DNA of 64,000 nucleotides from contig CAJQRC010000026.1 of the NCBI GenBank assembly GCA_905480645.1, forward strand, positions 62,001 to 126,000, written 5' to 3'. Positions 19,212 through 28,515 of this stretch are shown in pieces. The position numbers and the translations under genes are program-made. This DNA is from an uncultured Tateyamaria sp. (GTDB lineage Bacteria > Pseudomonadota > Alphaproteobacteria > Rhodobacterales > Rhodobacteraceae). Every line of letters begins with the position of its first letter. The stretch's first letter is position 1. The notes beneath the pieces are model-generated. The model did not search any database. It had not been told where the DNA came from and saw only the letters and a list, made by a program, of their open reading frames with translations.

Positions 19212-19988
19212 TTGTCAAATCAATCCGTCATCGAAATCCGCGACCTTCATAAAGCCTATGGTGACCTTGAGGTTCTCAAAGGTGTCGATATCACAGCAAA
19301 CCGGGGTGACGTTGTATCTTTAATAGGATCCTCAGGCTCTGGAAAATCGACCTTACTGCGATGTTGCAATTTATTAGAGAATAGCCAACGCGGTGAAATG
19401 CGGTTCAAAGGTGAACAAATTTCTTGGATCGGTAAAAAACATGACCGTCGTCCTTCTGACCCAAAGCAAGTCTTAAGAATTCGCACAAATCTCTCAATGG
19501 TTTTTCAACAATTCAACCTTTGGGCTCACATGACAATTCTGCAAAATGTAATGGAAGCCCCTGTGACGGTGTTAAAGCGTAATCCTTCTGAAGTTGAAAG
19601 TGCTGCGCGTGCTTATTTGGACAAAGTTGACATAGGAGACAAGTGTGATTCTTATCCAGCTCAACTTTCCGGTGGACAGCAACAACGCGCTGCTATTGCC
19701 CGAGCCCTTTGCATGGAGCCAGAAGCACTATTGTTTGACGAACCTACCAGCGCTCTTGATCCTGAGCTTGAGCAGGAGGTAGTAAAAGTCATAAAAGATC
19801 TTGCAAGCGAAGGGCGCACTATGCTCATCGTGACGCATGATATGCAACTGGCCGCGGATGTAAGCGATTATGTAGTATTTTTGCATCAGGGCCTAATTGA
19901 GGAACAGGGTCCACCGAAAACAATATTCGGCGCACCCACCTCTGAACGATTGCGTGGGTTCATTTCTGCAGCTCACGCCATACAATAA
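19212..19988 (+). CDS. Polar amino acid-type ABC transporter ATP-binding protein
   Basis: 258 aa ATPase (HisP/GlnQ group). Walker A GSSGSGKS, Q-loop MVFQQFNLW, signature LSGGQQQR, Walker B LLFDEPTSALD and THDM are visible. TTG 19212 is preferred because it gives the usual length and N-terminus (SNQSVIEIRDLHKAYG); GTG 19122 would add 30 residues unlike the family. First gene of a cluster with a binding protein, two permeases and amine-degradation enzymes on the same strand. Confidence 0.92.
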   Translation: MSNQSVIEIRDLHKAYGDLEVLKGVDITANRGDVVSLIGSSGSGKSTLLRCCNLLENSQRGEMRFKGEQISWIGKKHDRRPSDPKQVLRIRTNLSMVFQQFNLWAHMTILQNVMEAPVTVLKRNPSEVESAARAYLDKVDIGDKCDSYPAQLSGGQQQRAAIARALCMEPEALLFDEPTSALDPELEQEVVKVIKDLASEGRTMLIVTHDMQLAADVSDYVVFLHQGLIEEQGPPKTIFGAPTSERLRGFISAAHAIQ

Positions 19989-20007
19989 CAAAACTGGAGT
20001 CACAATT

Positions 20008-20739
20008 ATGAAAACTATTCTTTTCAGTACCGTCGCTGTAGCAATGGCGGCATCCTTAGCCCTGGCTGACGGTCACTCTGTCGTGCGGATGGGTACCGAA
20101 GGTGCATACCCTCCATACAACTTTATCAATGATGCAGGCGAAATTGATGGATTTGAACGCGAGGTAGGCGACGAATTATGTAAGAGGGCCGAACTAACTT
20201 GCGAATGGGTCAAGAACGATTGGGACAGTATAATTCCGAACCTAGTATCATCAAATTATGATACCATTATAGCGGGTATGTCGATAACTGATGAACGTGA
20301 TGAAGTGATTGATTTTACACAAGACTACTTTCCACCAACAGCTTCAGCATATGTCGGAGCAGCCGAAGCAGCAGATTGGGAAAAGGGCGTAGTTGCAGCG
20401 CAAACAGCAACTATCCAAGCTGGCCATATTGCATCAAGTGGCGCAACTCTAGTTGAGTTCGCAACGCCCGAGGAAACAGTTGCCGCTGTTCGTAATGGTG
20501 AAGCAGACGCTGTATTTGCTGACGCTGACTACCTGGCACCATTAGTTGAGGCATCCGGTGGCGGGCTAGTATTTATCGGTCCTGATGTCCCTCTTGGCGG
20601 CGGCGTAGGCATGGGTTTGCGTGAAAGTGACTCTGAACTTAAAGAGAAGTTTGACGCAGCCATTACTTCGATGAAAAAAGACGGTTCTTTGAATACGCTA
20701 CTTGTTAAGTGGTTCGGAGAGGCTACCGCCCAGTACTAA
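20008..20739 (+). CDS. Polar amino acid-type ABC transporter substrate-binding protein
   Basis: 243 aa SBP family 3 protein. Signal peptide ends at LALA before DGHSV. Landmarks: GTEGAYPPYNFIND, GFEREVGDELCKRA, CEWVKNDWDSIIPNL and the ITDERDEVIDFT segment typical of basic/polar amino acid and opine binders. GGAGT lies 9 bases before ATG 20008. A hairpin directly follows the stop codon, likely raising its level relative to the permeases. Ligand unknown; enzymes downstream suggest an amine, diamine or basic amino acid. Confidence 0.92.
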   Translation: MKTILFSTVAVAMAASLALADGHSVVRMGTEGAYPPYNFINDAGEIDGFEREVGDELCKRAELTCEWVKNDWDSIIPNLVSSNYDTIIAGMSITDERDEVIDFTQDYFPPTASAYVGAAEAADWEKGVVAAQTATIQAGHIASSGATLVEFATPEETVAAVRNGEADAVFADADYLAPLVEASGGGLVFIGPDVPLGGGVGMGLRESDSELKEKFDAAITSMKKDGSLNTLLVKWFGEATAQY

Positions 20740-20748
20740 TTAGGAGCT

Positions 20749-20773
20749 GGACAGGGGCATCACTCTCCTGTCC
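20749..20773 (+). promoter_or_regulatory. Intra-operon stem-loop after the binding-protein gene
   Basis: A 9-bp stem GGACAGGGG / CTCCTGTCC (one G-T pair) with a 7-base loop, 10 bases after the SBP stop and 17 bases before the next start. There is no T-run, so it more likely stabilises the upstream message or partly attenuates transcription than terminates it fully; this is a common position for such elements in ABC importer operons. Confidence 0.7.
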
Positions 20774-20789
20774 TTCTACTTCAATACAT

Positions 20790-21677
20790 ATGTTTTCCTA
20801 TTGCATCGAACCTGACGCACTAGCCACTTTCCAGTGGTTAACTTGTTATTTAACAACAGGTGTCCATTTTTCGTTTTATTTAAGTTTTTTAAATGTTTTG
20901 GGTATTCTTGCAGTTACAGCGCCAATAGCTTTATCGTTCGGATTTTTTGGCGCCATAGCAGCTCGCTCGCAAATTGTACCCTTATCCCTTTTAGGTAAGG
21001 GTTACATAGCAGTTGTCCGCGGCGTACCCGACATTGCTTTTTTTCTTTTCTTCGTAATTGCTCTGGACCAAGGTTTTGAATGGTTACGACATCAGGCATT
21101 GTGCCCTAATTGGACCGACCCTATCCGACAAGGTAACGACTTTTTAGTCTGTCCGCGAGCCAAACTACCGCTTGGAACTGCACCGCAAACTGTCCACCAG
21201 CTTTATGCATACGGACTTGCTATAATCACGTTTGCTCTTGTCTTTGGTGCGTTTGCAGCCAATGTCATTTTTGGCGCGATGCTGGCTGTCCCCAAAGCCC
21301 AACTTGAGACAGCAGAAGCGTATGGTATGTCTCAACATCAAATTTTCTGGCGTATTCTAGTGCCACAAATGTGGATTTACGCCCTACCCGGCTTATCCAA
21401 TCTTTGGCAAATTTTGATAAAAGCCACGCCGTTATTGTTTTTGTTGGGCATAGAAGACGTTGTTTATTGGGCGCGAGAACTTGGCGGCACAAAAACAGCT
21501 CGGTTCACATCTTTTCCGCATGGAGATTGGCGCATGTGGTATTTTCTCGCTCTCCTTATTTTCTACTTATTTATGACTTGGAGTTCTGAAAAGTTTCTCA
21601 AAAAAATAATGCAAAAACTCACAAAAGGTCAAGATATGGCGGGCACAGCAATGAGCACCACGAGGGATTTTAGTTGA
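20790..21677 (+). CDS. Polar amino acid-type ABC transporter permease (HisQ-like)
   Basis: 295 aa inner-membrane subunit of the His/Glu/Gln permease family. The docking loop AKAQLETAEAYGMSQ-like segment (VPKAQLETAEAYGMSQHQIF) is present. There is an extra loop around residues 100-140 with several cysteines compared with HisQ. ATG 20790 is the first good start after the hairpin; ribosome binding site is weak. Ends with TTGA overlapping the next gene. Confidence 0.9.
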   Translation: MFSYCIEPDALATFQWLTCYLTTGVHFSFYLSFLNVLGILAVTAPIALSFGFFGAIAARSQIVPLSLLGKGYIAVVRGVPDIAFFLFFVIALDQGFEWLRHQALCPNWTDPIRQGNDFLVCPRAKLPLGTAPQTVHQLYAYGLAIITFALVFGAFAANVIFGAMLAVPKAQLETAEAYGMSQHQIFWRILVPQMWIYALPGLSNLWQILIKATPLLFLLGIEDVVYWARELGGTKTARFTSFPHGDWRMWYFLALLIFYLFMTWSSEKFLKKIMQKLTKGQDMAGTAMSTTRDFS

Positions 21678-22480
21678 GTTGTTTAGAAACCATTCAGTCC
21701 TACGCCATGCGATCTTTAGGAATTGGTGAACGACTTTTACCGCGCAGTGATTTTACCCTTTGTGAGCAATTCACATTGATAGGTTCTGGCATGATTTGGA
21801 ATATTTATTTTGGCTTGATGGCACTTTGTGTAGGTTTTTTTTTCGCAACAGCCCTAGCTGTTGCCAAGAGTACAACAAACCCTTGGGTTCGAAAGCCAGC
21901 TAAATGGTTCATCTTTCTTTTCCGTGGTTCACCACTATTTATTCAATTCTTTTTTGCTTATTTCCTTTTTCTAAATTTAAAAGGTGCTTTCCAATTTTTT
22001 TCACCTTTCACAGCAGCCTGGCTAGGCGCTTTAATTGTTTTGTTTTTAAACACTGCCGCTTATTCTGCCGAAATTTTTTATGGTGCACTTCAGTCAATAC
22101 CCAAAGGTGAAATTGAAGCTGCGGATGCTTATGGTTTATCAGGCTGGCATAAATTTCGACGTATAATCTGGCCAACCATGCTGCGCCTTGCGTGGCCTAG
22201 CTACACGAATGAAGCAATTTTCCTTTTCCACGCCACAACATTAGTCTTTTTTTCAGGGTTCCCAGCTTGGCAGCAACGCGGCGATGCTCTGTATTATGCA
22301 AGTTATTTTGCCGACAAAACCTTCAATCCCTTCGTGCCGTACCCAATCCTTGCACTGTATTTTATCATACTAACTTTGATAATTATCAGCTTGTCTGGGC
22401 TGGTCAATCGACGGCTTAACAGTCATCTTCCAACGAACATGCGAATTCAATTTAAGTTCCGCCTAAATATAATCCGGTAG
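21674..22480 (+). CDS. Polar amino acid-type ABC transporter permease (HisM-like)
   Basis: 268 aa second permease. Landmarks: FIFLFRGSPLFIQFFF and the docking loop IPKGEIEAADAYGLSG. Start is TTG 21674, overlapping the previous stop as TTGA, so translation is coupled. Forms the transmembrane heterodimer with the preceding subunit. Confidence 0.91.
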   Translation: MSCLETIQSYAMRSLGIGERLLPRSDFTLCEQFTLIGSGMIWNIYFGLMALCVGFFFATALAVAKSTTNPWVRKPAKWFIFLFRGSPLFIQFFFAYFLFLNLKGAFQFFSPFTAAWLGALIVLFLNTAAYSAEIFYGALQSIPKGEIEAADAYGLSGWHKFRRIIWPTMLRLAWPSYTNEAIFLFHATTLVFFSGFPAWQQRGDALYYASYFADKTFNPFVPYPILALYFIILTLIIISLSGLVNRRLNSHLPTNMRIQFKFRLNIIR

Positions 22481-22531
22481 TATAGCGTATTTACCTCAAG
22501 AGAGGCTGTGCAGGTACAAAAGAGAACAAAA

Positions 22532-23866
22532 ATGCAAAATTGGCTGAAAAAAAATCCAGAAATTCGTACTATCCGCGTGATAGCGTCCGACCTAAATGGA
22601 GTGGCTCGCGGAAAGCGTGTGCCCGCGCGTTATGCAGACAAAATTATAAAAGATGGCACACGTTTTCCCATGTCAGCCCTCAATCTAGATATCTGGGGAG
22701 AAGATATTCAAGACAGCGCACTTGTAATGGAAAGTGGCGATCAGGATGGTGTCTTACTTCCAACAGGGCGTGGTTTTGTTCCCATGCCTTGGCTAAATAC
22801 ACCGACTGGATTACTCCCAGTTTGGATGTATCGTGATGATGGACTGCCCTTTTTAGGCGATCCAAGACACGCACTTGCAGAGGTGCAAAACCGGTTTAAA
22901 GCCAAAGGATATACACCAGTTGTTGGAGTTGAGCTTGAATTTTTTTTGATAGATGACACTGGTGAAGAACCACAAATGCCAGTATCACCTCTTTCTGGCA
23001 AACGGCGTATTGCTGGCGAAATCCTATCTTCCCATGCACTGGATATGTTTGATAACTTTTTTACCGAACTTTACGACGCTTGCGATAAAATGGATATTCC
23101 CGCAGATGCAGCCATCTCAGAATCTGGATTAGGTCAATTCGAAATCAATCTATTACACCAACCTAATGCACTAAAGGCCGCCGATGATGCGTGGCTTTTC
23201 AAAATTTTAGTAAAAGGTATAGCTCGCAAAAATGGCTTTGCAGCGTCCTTCATGGCAAAACCATACCCAAATTATGCTGGATCCGGTTTACACATGCACT
23301 TTTCTGTTCTCGATCATAAAGGCCTCAACATTTTCGACAATAGCTCTGCCGAAGGGAGTGCAGCACTGCATAATGCAGTGCAAGGATGTCTTTCAGCCAT
23401 GCCAGGCTCAATGCTGATCTTTGCGCCTCATGCTAATTCTTACGCTAGATTAGTACCTGAAGCGCATGCGCCAACGAGTGTTGCTTGGGCTTATGAAAAC
23501 CGTACTGTAGCTATTCGTATACCTTCTGGCCCACCAAAATCCAGACGCATAGAACACAGATTACCCGGTGGTGACGTTAATCCTTACTTATCGGTTGCCG
23601 TAATTTTGGGAGCTGCTCTTAACGGTATAGAGGACGGCATTGAAGCGCCTACGCCCATAACTGGCAATGCTTATACACAGAAATTACCACAGGTTCCCGA
23701 GACATGGGATGGAGCCATCACCAGTTTTGAGAAGTCTGACCAAGTTGCGCGCATTCTTAACCCGGAGCTTATGTTAAATTTTCTATCAACAAAACGACAG
23801 GAGGCAAGCAAGATGGCAGACCTATCACCGGAGCAACAGATAGAAATCTACCTCGACTCTGTATGA
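22532..23866 (+). CDS. Glutamine synthetase family protein (gamma-glutamyl-amine ligase type), copy 1
   Basis: 444 aa ATP-dependent ligase of the GlnA-like/PuuA branch. Visible: N-terminal beta-grasp (VIASDLNGVARGKRVP), metal motif VELEFFLID, the His motif GSGLHMHFSVLD, and PSGPPKSRRIEHRLPGGDVN with active-site arginines. Family members attach glutamate to ammonia or to amines such as putrescine; the genomic neighbours (amidotransferase, second ligase, FAD amine oxidase, amine-type importer) favour an amine substrate. ATG 22532 is used; GTG 22508 just after AGAGG is an alternative. Confidence 0.9.
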   Translation: MQNWLKKNPEIRTIRVIASDLNGVARGKRVPARYADKIIKDGTRFPMSALNLDIWGEDIQDSALVMESGDQDGVLLPTGRGFVPMPWLNTPTGLLPVWMYRDDGLPFLGDPRHALAEVQNRFKAKGYTPVVGVELEFFLIDDTGEEPQMPVSPLSGKRRIAGEILSSHALDMFDNFFTELYDACDKMDIPADAAISESGLGQFEINLLHQPNALKAADDAWLFKILVKGIARKNGFAASFMAKPYPNYAGSGLHMHFSVLDHKGLNIFDNSSAEGSAALHNAVQGCLSAMPGSMLIFAPHANSYARLVPEAHAPTSVAWAYENRTVAIRIPSGPPKSRRIEHRLPGGDVNPYLSVAVILGAALNGIEDGIEAPTPITGNAYTQKLPQVPETWDGAITSFEKSDQVARILNPELMLNFLSTKRQEASKMADLSPEQQIEIYLDSV

Positions 23867-23905
23867 TCGTCCCTTTATCGTTATTCAGTAATCCTAAGGT
23901 GATCC

Positions 23906-24583
23906 ATGAAAATTGGTATTCTTCAAACTGGCCATGCGCCAAACGAATTATTGGCATCCATAGGTGATTATGATGATATGTTTCGGAAATTTTTAGATGG
24001 CCACGACTTTCACTTCATTACATTTGACATTGAGAATATGGGTTTCCCTTCCGGTCCAGCTGAAGCCGATGCCTGGCTGATTACAGGCTCACGTCACGGT
24101 GCATATGAAGATTTACCATTTATTGCTCCACTTGAAGTTTTAATTCACGCTATCGTTGCGTCCAATCGTCCGCTAATTGGTGTATGTTTTGGGCATCAAA
24201 TTATTGCCAAGGCAATGGGTGGCAAAGTAGAAAAGTTTCAGGGGGGATGGTCCATTGGGAATAATGAGTACACTTATCAGGGGAAAACAATATCGCTAAA
24301 CGCATGGCATCAAGATCAGGTCACTAAAGTTCCGGAAGGAGCCAAAATAATTGGGTCAAGTCAATTTTGTAAGGTCGCAGCATTGACCTATAAAGATCAT
24401 ATTTTTTCAATTCAACCACACCCCGAATTTGATTCCACAATGATTGACGCATTAATCCAATATCGTGGATCGGGTATTGTTCCCACAGAAATGCTTGAAG
24501 AGGCAAAGAATAAGTTAAGTTTAACGACTAACAACGCTGATATTGCCGCCGACATGGCCGCGTTCCTAAAACGAAAGGCTTAA
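23906..24583 (+). CDS. Class I glutamine amidotransferase (possible gamma-glutamyl hydrolase)
   Basis: 225 aa. Nucleophile Cys in GVCFGHQ, His-Glu pair in QPHPEF, and the GSRHGAYED substrate loop. It lies between two glutamine-synthetase-like genes, where a hydrolase releasing glutamate from a gamma-glutamyl product would fit, by analogy with PuuD. It lacks the usual PuuD N-terminal pattern and resembles the GMP-synthase-like amidotransferase group, so the exact reaction is uncertain. Confidence 0.87.
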   Translation: MKIGILQTGHAPNELLASIGDYDDMFRKFLDGHDFHFITFDIENMGFPSGPAEADAWLITGSRHGAYEDLPFIAPLEVLIHAIVASNRPLIGVCFGHQIIAKAMGGKVEKFQGGWSIGNNEYTYQGKTISLNAWHQDQVTKVPEGAKIIGSSQFCKVAALTYKDHIFSIQPHPEFDSTMIDALIQYRGSGIVPTEMLEEAKNKLSLTTNNADIAADMAAFLKRKA

Positions 24584-24586
24584 GCA

Positions 24587-25948
24587 ATGAACGATGTTTG
24601 GTTGAAAAAACTTCCAAAACCTGCACAAACCTATTTAGAAGACCGCCGATTGGATGAGGTCGAATGTATCATCTCGGATCTACCCGGGATTGCACGTGGG
24701 AAAGCTGTTCCTGCTTTAAAATTCTCACGGCAGGATTATTTCCATTTGCCTGATAGTATTTTTTATCAAACAATTACTGGCGACTGGGGCGAAGCCGCGG
24801 ACGACGATGGCTTCATTGAAAAAGACATGATCCTGCGCCCAGATATGTCTACGGCGACAGCAGCTCCTTGGACTGGCGATTGGACCTTACAAGTGATTCA
24901 TGACGCCTATGACCGAAATGGTGACGCAGTACCATTTTCACCCCGTAACGTATTGAAACGAGTTGTCCAGCTATATCATGATCAAGGATGGAAACCTGTG
25001 GTCGCGCCTGAGATGGAATTTTATCTAATTGCGCGAAATCTCGATCCAGCTAAAGAAATTCGACCAATGACTGGTCGCTCGGGTCGTCCGGCAGCTGCGC
25101 GACAAGCATATTCAATGACTGCTGTTGATGAATTTGGACCAGTAATTGATGACATTTATGACTTTGCCGAATTACAGGGTTTTGAGATAGACGGTATCAC
25201 ACAAGAAGGTGGCGCAGGACAACTTGAGATTAATTTGCAGCATGGAGATCCGTTAACATTAGCTGATGAAGTCTTTTATTTTAAGCGGCTTATTCGTGAA
25301 GCTGCTTTGCGTCATGAATGTTTTGCTACGTTTATGGCAAAACCGATTGAGAATGAGCCAGGCAGTGCGATGCACATTCATCATTCAATTCTTGATATGA
25401 AGGATGGTAGTAATATTTTTTCAGGGCCACAAGGTGGCGATACAGATGCATTCTTCCATTTTATTGCTGGTCTGCAAAACCATATGCCTGCCGCTCTTGC
25501 AGTAATGGCTCCATACGTGAATAGTTATCGCCGTTATGTAAAAGATCACGCCGCTCCAATTAATCTAGCTTGGGGTCGCGACAATCGTACAACTGGTATC
25601 CGAATTCCACTATCCGAACCAAAAGCACGACGAGTTGAAAACCGGATTGCTGGTATGGATTGCAACCCCTATCTGGGAATTGCCGCATCATTAGCCTGTG
25701 GTTATCTAGGTCTAATGGAAGAACGTCGGCCAGTGGCGCAATTCAAAGGTGACGCATATGAGGGAGAGGGTGATATTCCCCGCGTTCTTGGCTCAGCGCT
25801 ATCGTTATTTGATGCATCAGCTCCACTTCACGAAGCGCTTGGCCACGACTTTGCTCGTGTCTATTCAATCGTGAAACGGGCTGAATACGATGAGTTCTTA
25901 CAGGTTATATCTCCTTGGGAACGCGAGCATTTACTTTTGAACGTATAG
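24587..25948 (+). CDS. Glutamine synthetase family protein (gamma-glutamyl-amine ligase type), copy 2
   Basis: 453 aa, clearly homologous to but quite different from copy 1. Motifs: IISDLPGIARGKAVP, EMEFYLIA, GSAMHIHHSILD, and IPLSEPKARRVENRIAGMDCN. Begins three bases after the amidotransferase stop, so the two are probably one translational unit. Having two ligases suggests either a heteromeric enzyme or different amine specificities. Confidence 0.91.
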   Translation: MNDVWLKKLPKPAQTYLEDRRLDEVECIISDLPGIARGKAVPALKFSRQDYFHLPDSIFYQTITGDWGEAADDDGFIEKDMILRPDMSTATAAPWTGDWTLQVIHDAYDRNGDAVPFSPRNVLKRVVQLYHDQGWKPVVAPEMEFYLIARNLDPAKEIRPMTGRSGRPAAARQAYSMTAVDEFGPVIDDIYDFAELQGFEIDGITQEGGAGQLEINLQHGDPLTLADEVFYFKRLIREAALRHECFATFMAKPIENEPGSAMHIHHSILDMKDGSNIFSGPQGGDTDAFFHFIAGLQNHMPAALAVMAPYVNSYRRYVKDHAAPINLAWGRDNRTTGIRIPLSEPKARRVENRIAGMDCNPYLGIAASLACGYLGLMEERRPVAQFKGDAYEGEGDIPRVLGSALSLFDASAPLHEALGHDFARVYSIVKRAEYDEFLQVISPWEREHLLLNV

Positions 25949-25982
25949 GCAACTACCCACCATCGCCAGCTTGGAAACTAAA

Positions 25983-27284
25983 ATGAACCTACTTTATGCC
26001 AACGATGCCATGGGAAAGTATCCACATAGCTGGTACGCTGCAACTTCTGATATTGATGCTGTGCGTACACCATTAAGCGGGGAAGTGACAGCAGACGTCT
26101 GCGTAATAGGTGCTGGCTACACCGGCTTATCAGCTGCTCTACACTTGGCCAGTGCAGGCCGTAAAGTAATTGTTCTTGAAGCTCAGCGTGTCGGATTTGG
26201 AGCCTCTGGGCGTAATGGTGGACAGTTGGGATCTGGCCAACGGGTAGAGCAACGTAGTCTTGAACAGATGATGGGGGTGACTTCTGCACGCTATCTATGG
26301 GAATTAGGCCAAGAGGCAAAAAAATTGGTTAAATCCCTCATTTCAAAATATCAAATAGAATGTAATCTACGCCCAGGCATCGCCTGGACTGCCGAAACCA
26401 AGACTGATGTGGACGATCTATATCGTTATGCAGAACATATGCAAAGGAATTACAATTATCATTATGATATCTTATCATCCAGTAGTTTCCATGAAATTTG
26501 CCCATCGCCTGCCTATAAGGGGGGAATAATAGATTGGGATGCCGGCCATCTGCACCCCTTACGTTTTGCAATAGGGCTAGCGCACGCTACAGAGACTGCC
26601 GGTGGAATTATTCATGAGCGTAGCGCTGTTTTAGATGTAACCGAAGGCAATCGAACTACAATATGTACAGAAGATGGCGTGATTACAGCTAACCATGTGA
26701 TTTACGCCTGCAATGGCTATCTCGGAGGCTTAAAAAAAAGTATTTCATCTTATGTTATGCCAATTAATAATTTCATCGCAGCAACTGCACCGTTAGGTCC
26801 AGACACGGTTAATGTGCTGACACGCGATATTGCAGTATCCGACAGTAGGTTTGTCGTGAATTACTTTCGACTAAGCCACGATGGACGCTTACTTTTTGGA
26901 GGTGGCGAAACATATGGATACAGATTCCCAACTAATATAGAGTCAACAGTCCGCAAACCTATGTGTCAGATTTTTCCCCAACTAAGAGACACTGCCATTG
27001 ATTTTGTTTGGGGTGGAACTCTAGCAATTACAATGAACCGCTTACCACACATCGCACGCGTTGGGTTAAACGCTCTGTCCGCTTCAGGTTATTCTGGGCA
27101 CGGTATCGGAACAGCCACGCACGCAGGAAAATTAATGGCCGATGCCGTGATCGGAGAAAGTGAAGGCTTCGACAGTATGGCAGCCATCCCCAAAATATCT
27201 TTTCCTGGTGGTAGAACCCTACGCTCACCTCTGCTTGCCCTTGCAATGGCATGGTACGGGATTCGGGATCGCCTCAGCTTTTAA
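25983..27284 (+). CDS. FAD-dependent amine oxidoreductase (DAO family, PuuB-like)
   Basis: 433 aa. Dinucleotide-binding motif VCVIGAGYTGLSAALHLA, then EAQRVGFGASGRNGGQ, the segment typical of gamma-glutamylputrescine oxidase-like proteins; C-terminal FAD contact in SGYSGHGIGTATHAGKL. Would oxidise a gamma-glutamyl amine to an aldehyde plus ammonia and peroxide. ATG 25983 preferred over TTG 25971. Last gene of the cluster; its stop overlaps the phaR stop on the other strand. No aldehyde dehydrogenase is present nearby. Confidence 0.9.
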   Translation: MNLLYANDAMGKYPHSWYAATSDIDAVRTPLSGEVTADVCVIGAGYTGLSAALHLASAGRKVIVLEAQRVGFGASGRNGGQLGSGQRVEQRSLEQMMGVTSARYLWELGQEAKKLVKSLISKYQIECNLRPGIAWTAETKTDVDDLYRYAEHMQRNYNYHYDILSSSSFHEICPSPAYKGGIIDWDAGHLHPLRFAIGLAHATETAGGIIHERSAVLDVTEGNRTTICTEDGVITANHVIYACNGYLGGLKKSISSYVMPINNFIAATAPLGPDTVNVLTRDIAVSDSRFVVNYFRLSHDGRLLFGGGETYGYRFPTNIESTVRKPMCQIFPQLRDTAIDFVWGGTLAITMNRLPHIARVGLNALSASGYSGHGIGTATHAGKLMADAVIGESEGFDSMAAIPKISFPGGRTLRSPLLALAMAWYGIRDRLSF

Positions 27285-27838
27285 GTAAGCTTTGAAAGCT
27301 TTTCTTGTAATTCTGCCAATTGTTTTTTGATAGATTGTAAATCTTCATCAGGTTCTTCTGACGAATTATGATCAGTTCCATTTGAGGACGTTGGCCATTT
27401 ACTCAAACTACCAGTCATCATTTTCATAAATGCTTGTTGTTGCGCCTGCATCGCTTCAAAGCCAGGAATATTAGCCATAGGGTTGATTGTTTCTATTCCT
27501 TCAATCATCGTATTCTGCCCATCTCGTAACATATCAAAAGACGCTTGCAAAAATTGCGGTACAACACTGGCACCTCCGCCCATGTAACTACGGACAAGAT
27601 CATTTAACACGTCTACGGGTAAAACACTTTCACCCCTGCTTTCATGCTCTGCAATAATTTGAAGTAAATACTGCCTGGTAAGATCATGACCCGTTTTCAG
27701 ATCAACTATCTTAACCTCACGCCCATCACGGATAAAGCCTGATATGTCTTCCAAAGTCACATAATCACTTGTTTCAGTATTGTAGAGACGCCGACTAGCG
27801 TACCGTTTGATCAATAATGGTGATTTATTTTCTGTCAC
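27281..27838 (-). CDS. phaR: Polyhydroxyalkanoate synthesis repressor
   Basis: 185 aa regulator that senses PHA granules and represses phaP and itself. The N-terminal PHB/PHA accumulation DNA-binding domain is evident (LLIKRYASRRLYNTETSDYV, then LTRQYLLQIIAEHESRGE), followed by a helical, Gln-rich C-terminus. GTG 27838 is chosen because GGGGAGAAGG lies directly upstream. A CTGC-N3-GCAG palindrome sits 24-37 bases before the start, consistent with autoregulation. It is the downstream gene of phaP, separated by a terminator. Confidence 0.94.
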   Translation of the reverse strand: MTENKSPLLIKRYASRRLYNTETSDYVTLEDISGFIRDGREVKIVDLKTGHDLTRQYLLQIIAEHESRGESVLPVDVLNDLVRSYMGGGASVVPQFLQASFDMLRDGQNTMIEGIETINPMANIPGFEAMQAQQQAFMKMMTGSLSKWPTSSNGTDHNSSEEPDEDLQSIKKQLAELQEKLSKLT

Positions 27839-27861
27839 TCGCCTTCTCCCCACAACGGTGT

Positions 27862-27874
27862 GCTGCAATGCAGC
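27862..27874 (-). promoter_or_regulatory. PhaR-type operator upstream of phaR
   Basis: Perfect inverted repeat GCTGCA-A-TGCAGC containing CTGC-AAT-GCAG, the pattern reported for Paracoccus PhaR (CTGC, 3-4 bases, GCAG). It lies just upstream of the phaR ribosome binding site, where binding would block transcription or early elongation. Confidence 0.75.
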
Positions 27875-27934
27875 TTAGGCGTACCTGAGAGAAAAAGAAA
27901 GATTGCAACAGCTATGTATTAGCTAAAAAAATGT

Positions 27935-27960
27935 AAAAAAGCGGGACCCTAAGGACCCGC
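27935..27960 (-). terminator. Intrinsic terminator of phaP
   Basis: Read on the minus strand: stem GCGGG-T-CC / GG-T-CCCGC with a TTAG loop and one internal T/T mismatch, followed by TTTTTT. It lies about 55 bases after the phaP stop and separates phaP from phaR. Confidence 0.8.
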
Positions 27961-28013
27961 CACGCTTCATCGCATCTTTATACGGAGGGGCTTGATGCGA
28001 CTATTTTAAAACT

Positions 28014-28460
28014 TTACTTTGTGACAGAAACTTTTTTTGCAGCAGTAGTTATGTCACCTGTGGCTTTTTTTACCACAGTAGATGCATCTTCAGTGATATC
28101 TTTACCTGCAGCCATCATCAACTCAACCGTTTCCATCTGAGCTTTTTTCGCCACCTCAACAAATGCAGTCATATGCTCAGTTGTCACTTCAGCACAAGAA
28201 GATGCAAAGTCAGTTATTACCTTTGTGTAATCAGAAGCATCAGCCTTAGAGGTAGAGACATGTCCCAATTTGGACAATGTTTCTTGAGTCCATTTCGATG
28301 AAATTTCAGTGGATTTCTCTGCTGCGTCAATTGCAACGTGGCTTAGCTTCTCATTCAACGATGTTGCTGTTTTAACTACATCTTCAAACGAAGACATATC
28401 AACTGGGAATTTGCCCATAACGTCTTTAAACATTTCTGTTAAATCAGGATTCTTTGTCAT
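28014..28460 (-). CDS. phaP: Phasin (PHA granule-associated protein)
   Basis: 148 aa, almost entirely helical, rich in Lys, Thr, Ser and Ala and without any cysteine-rich or catalytic motif, as expected of a phasin that coats PHA granules. Landmarks: FEDVVKTATSLNEKLSHVA and the MTAFVEVAKKAQMETVELM helix. ATG 28460 has AAGGG upstream. Its promoter carries two PhaR-type operators, and a strong terminator follows. Location between phaC and phaR supports the call. Confidence 0.9.
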   Translation of the reverse strand: MTKNPDLTEMFKDVMGKFPVDMSSFEDVVKTATSLNEKLSHVAIDAAEKSTEISSKWTQETLSKLGHVSTSKADASDYTKVITDFASSCAEVTTEHMTAFVEVAKKAQMETVELMMAAGKDITEDASTVVKKATGDITTAAKKVSVTK

Positions 28461-28515
28461 AATATCTACCCTTAAATCGCAAAGAGACAGTCCCGTTTGC
28501 TCTGATTTCAAAAAT

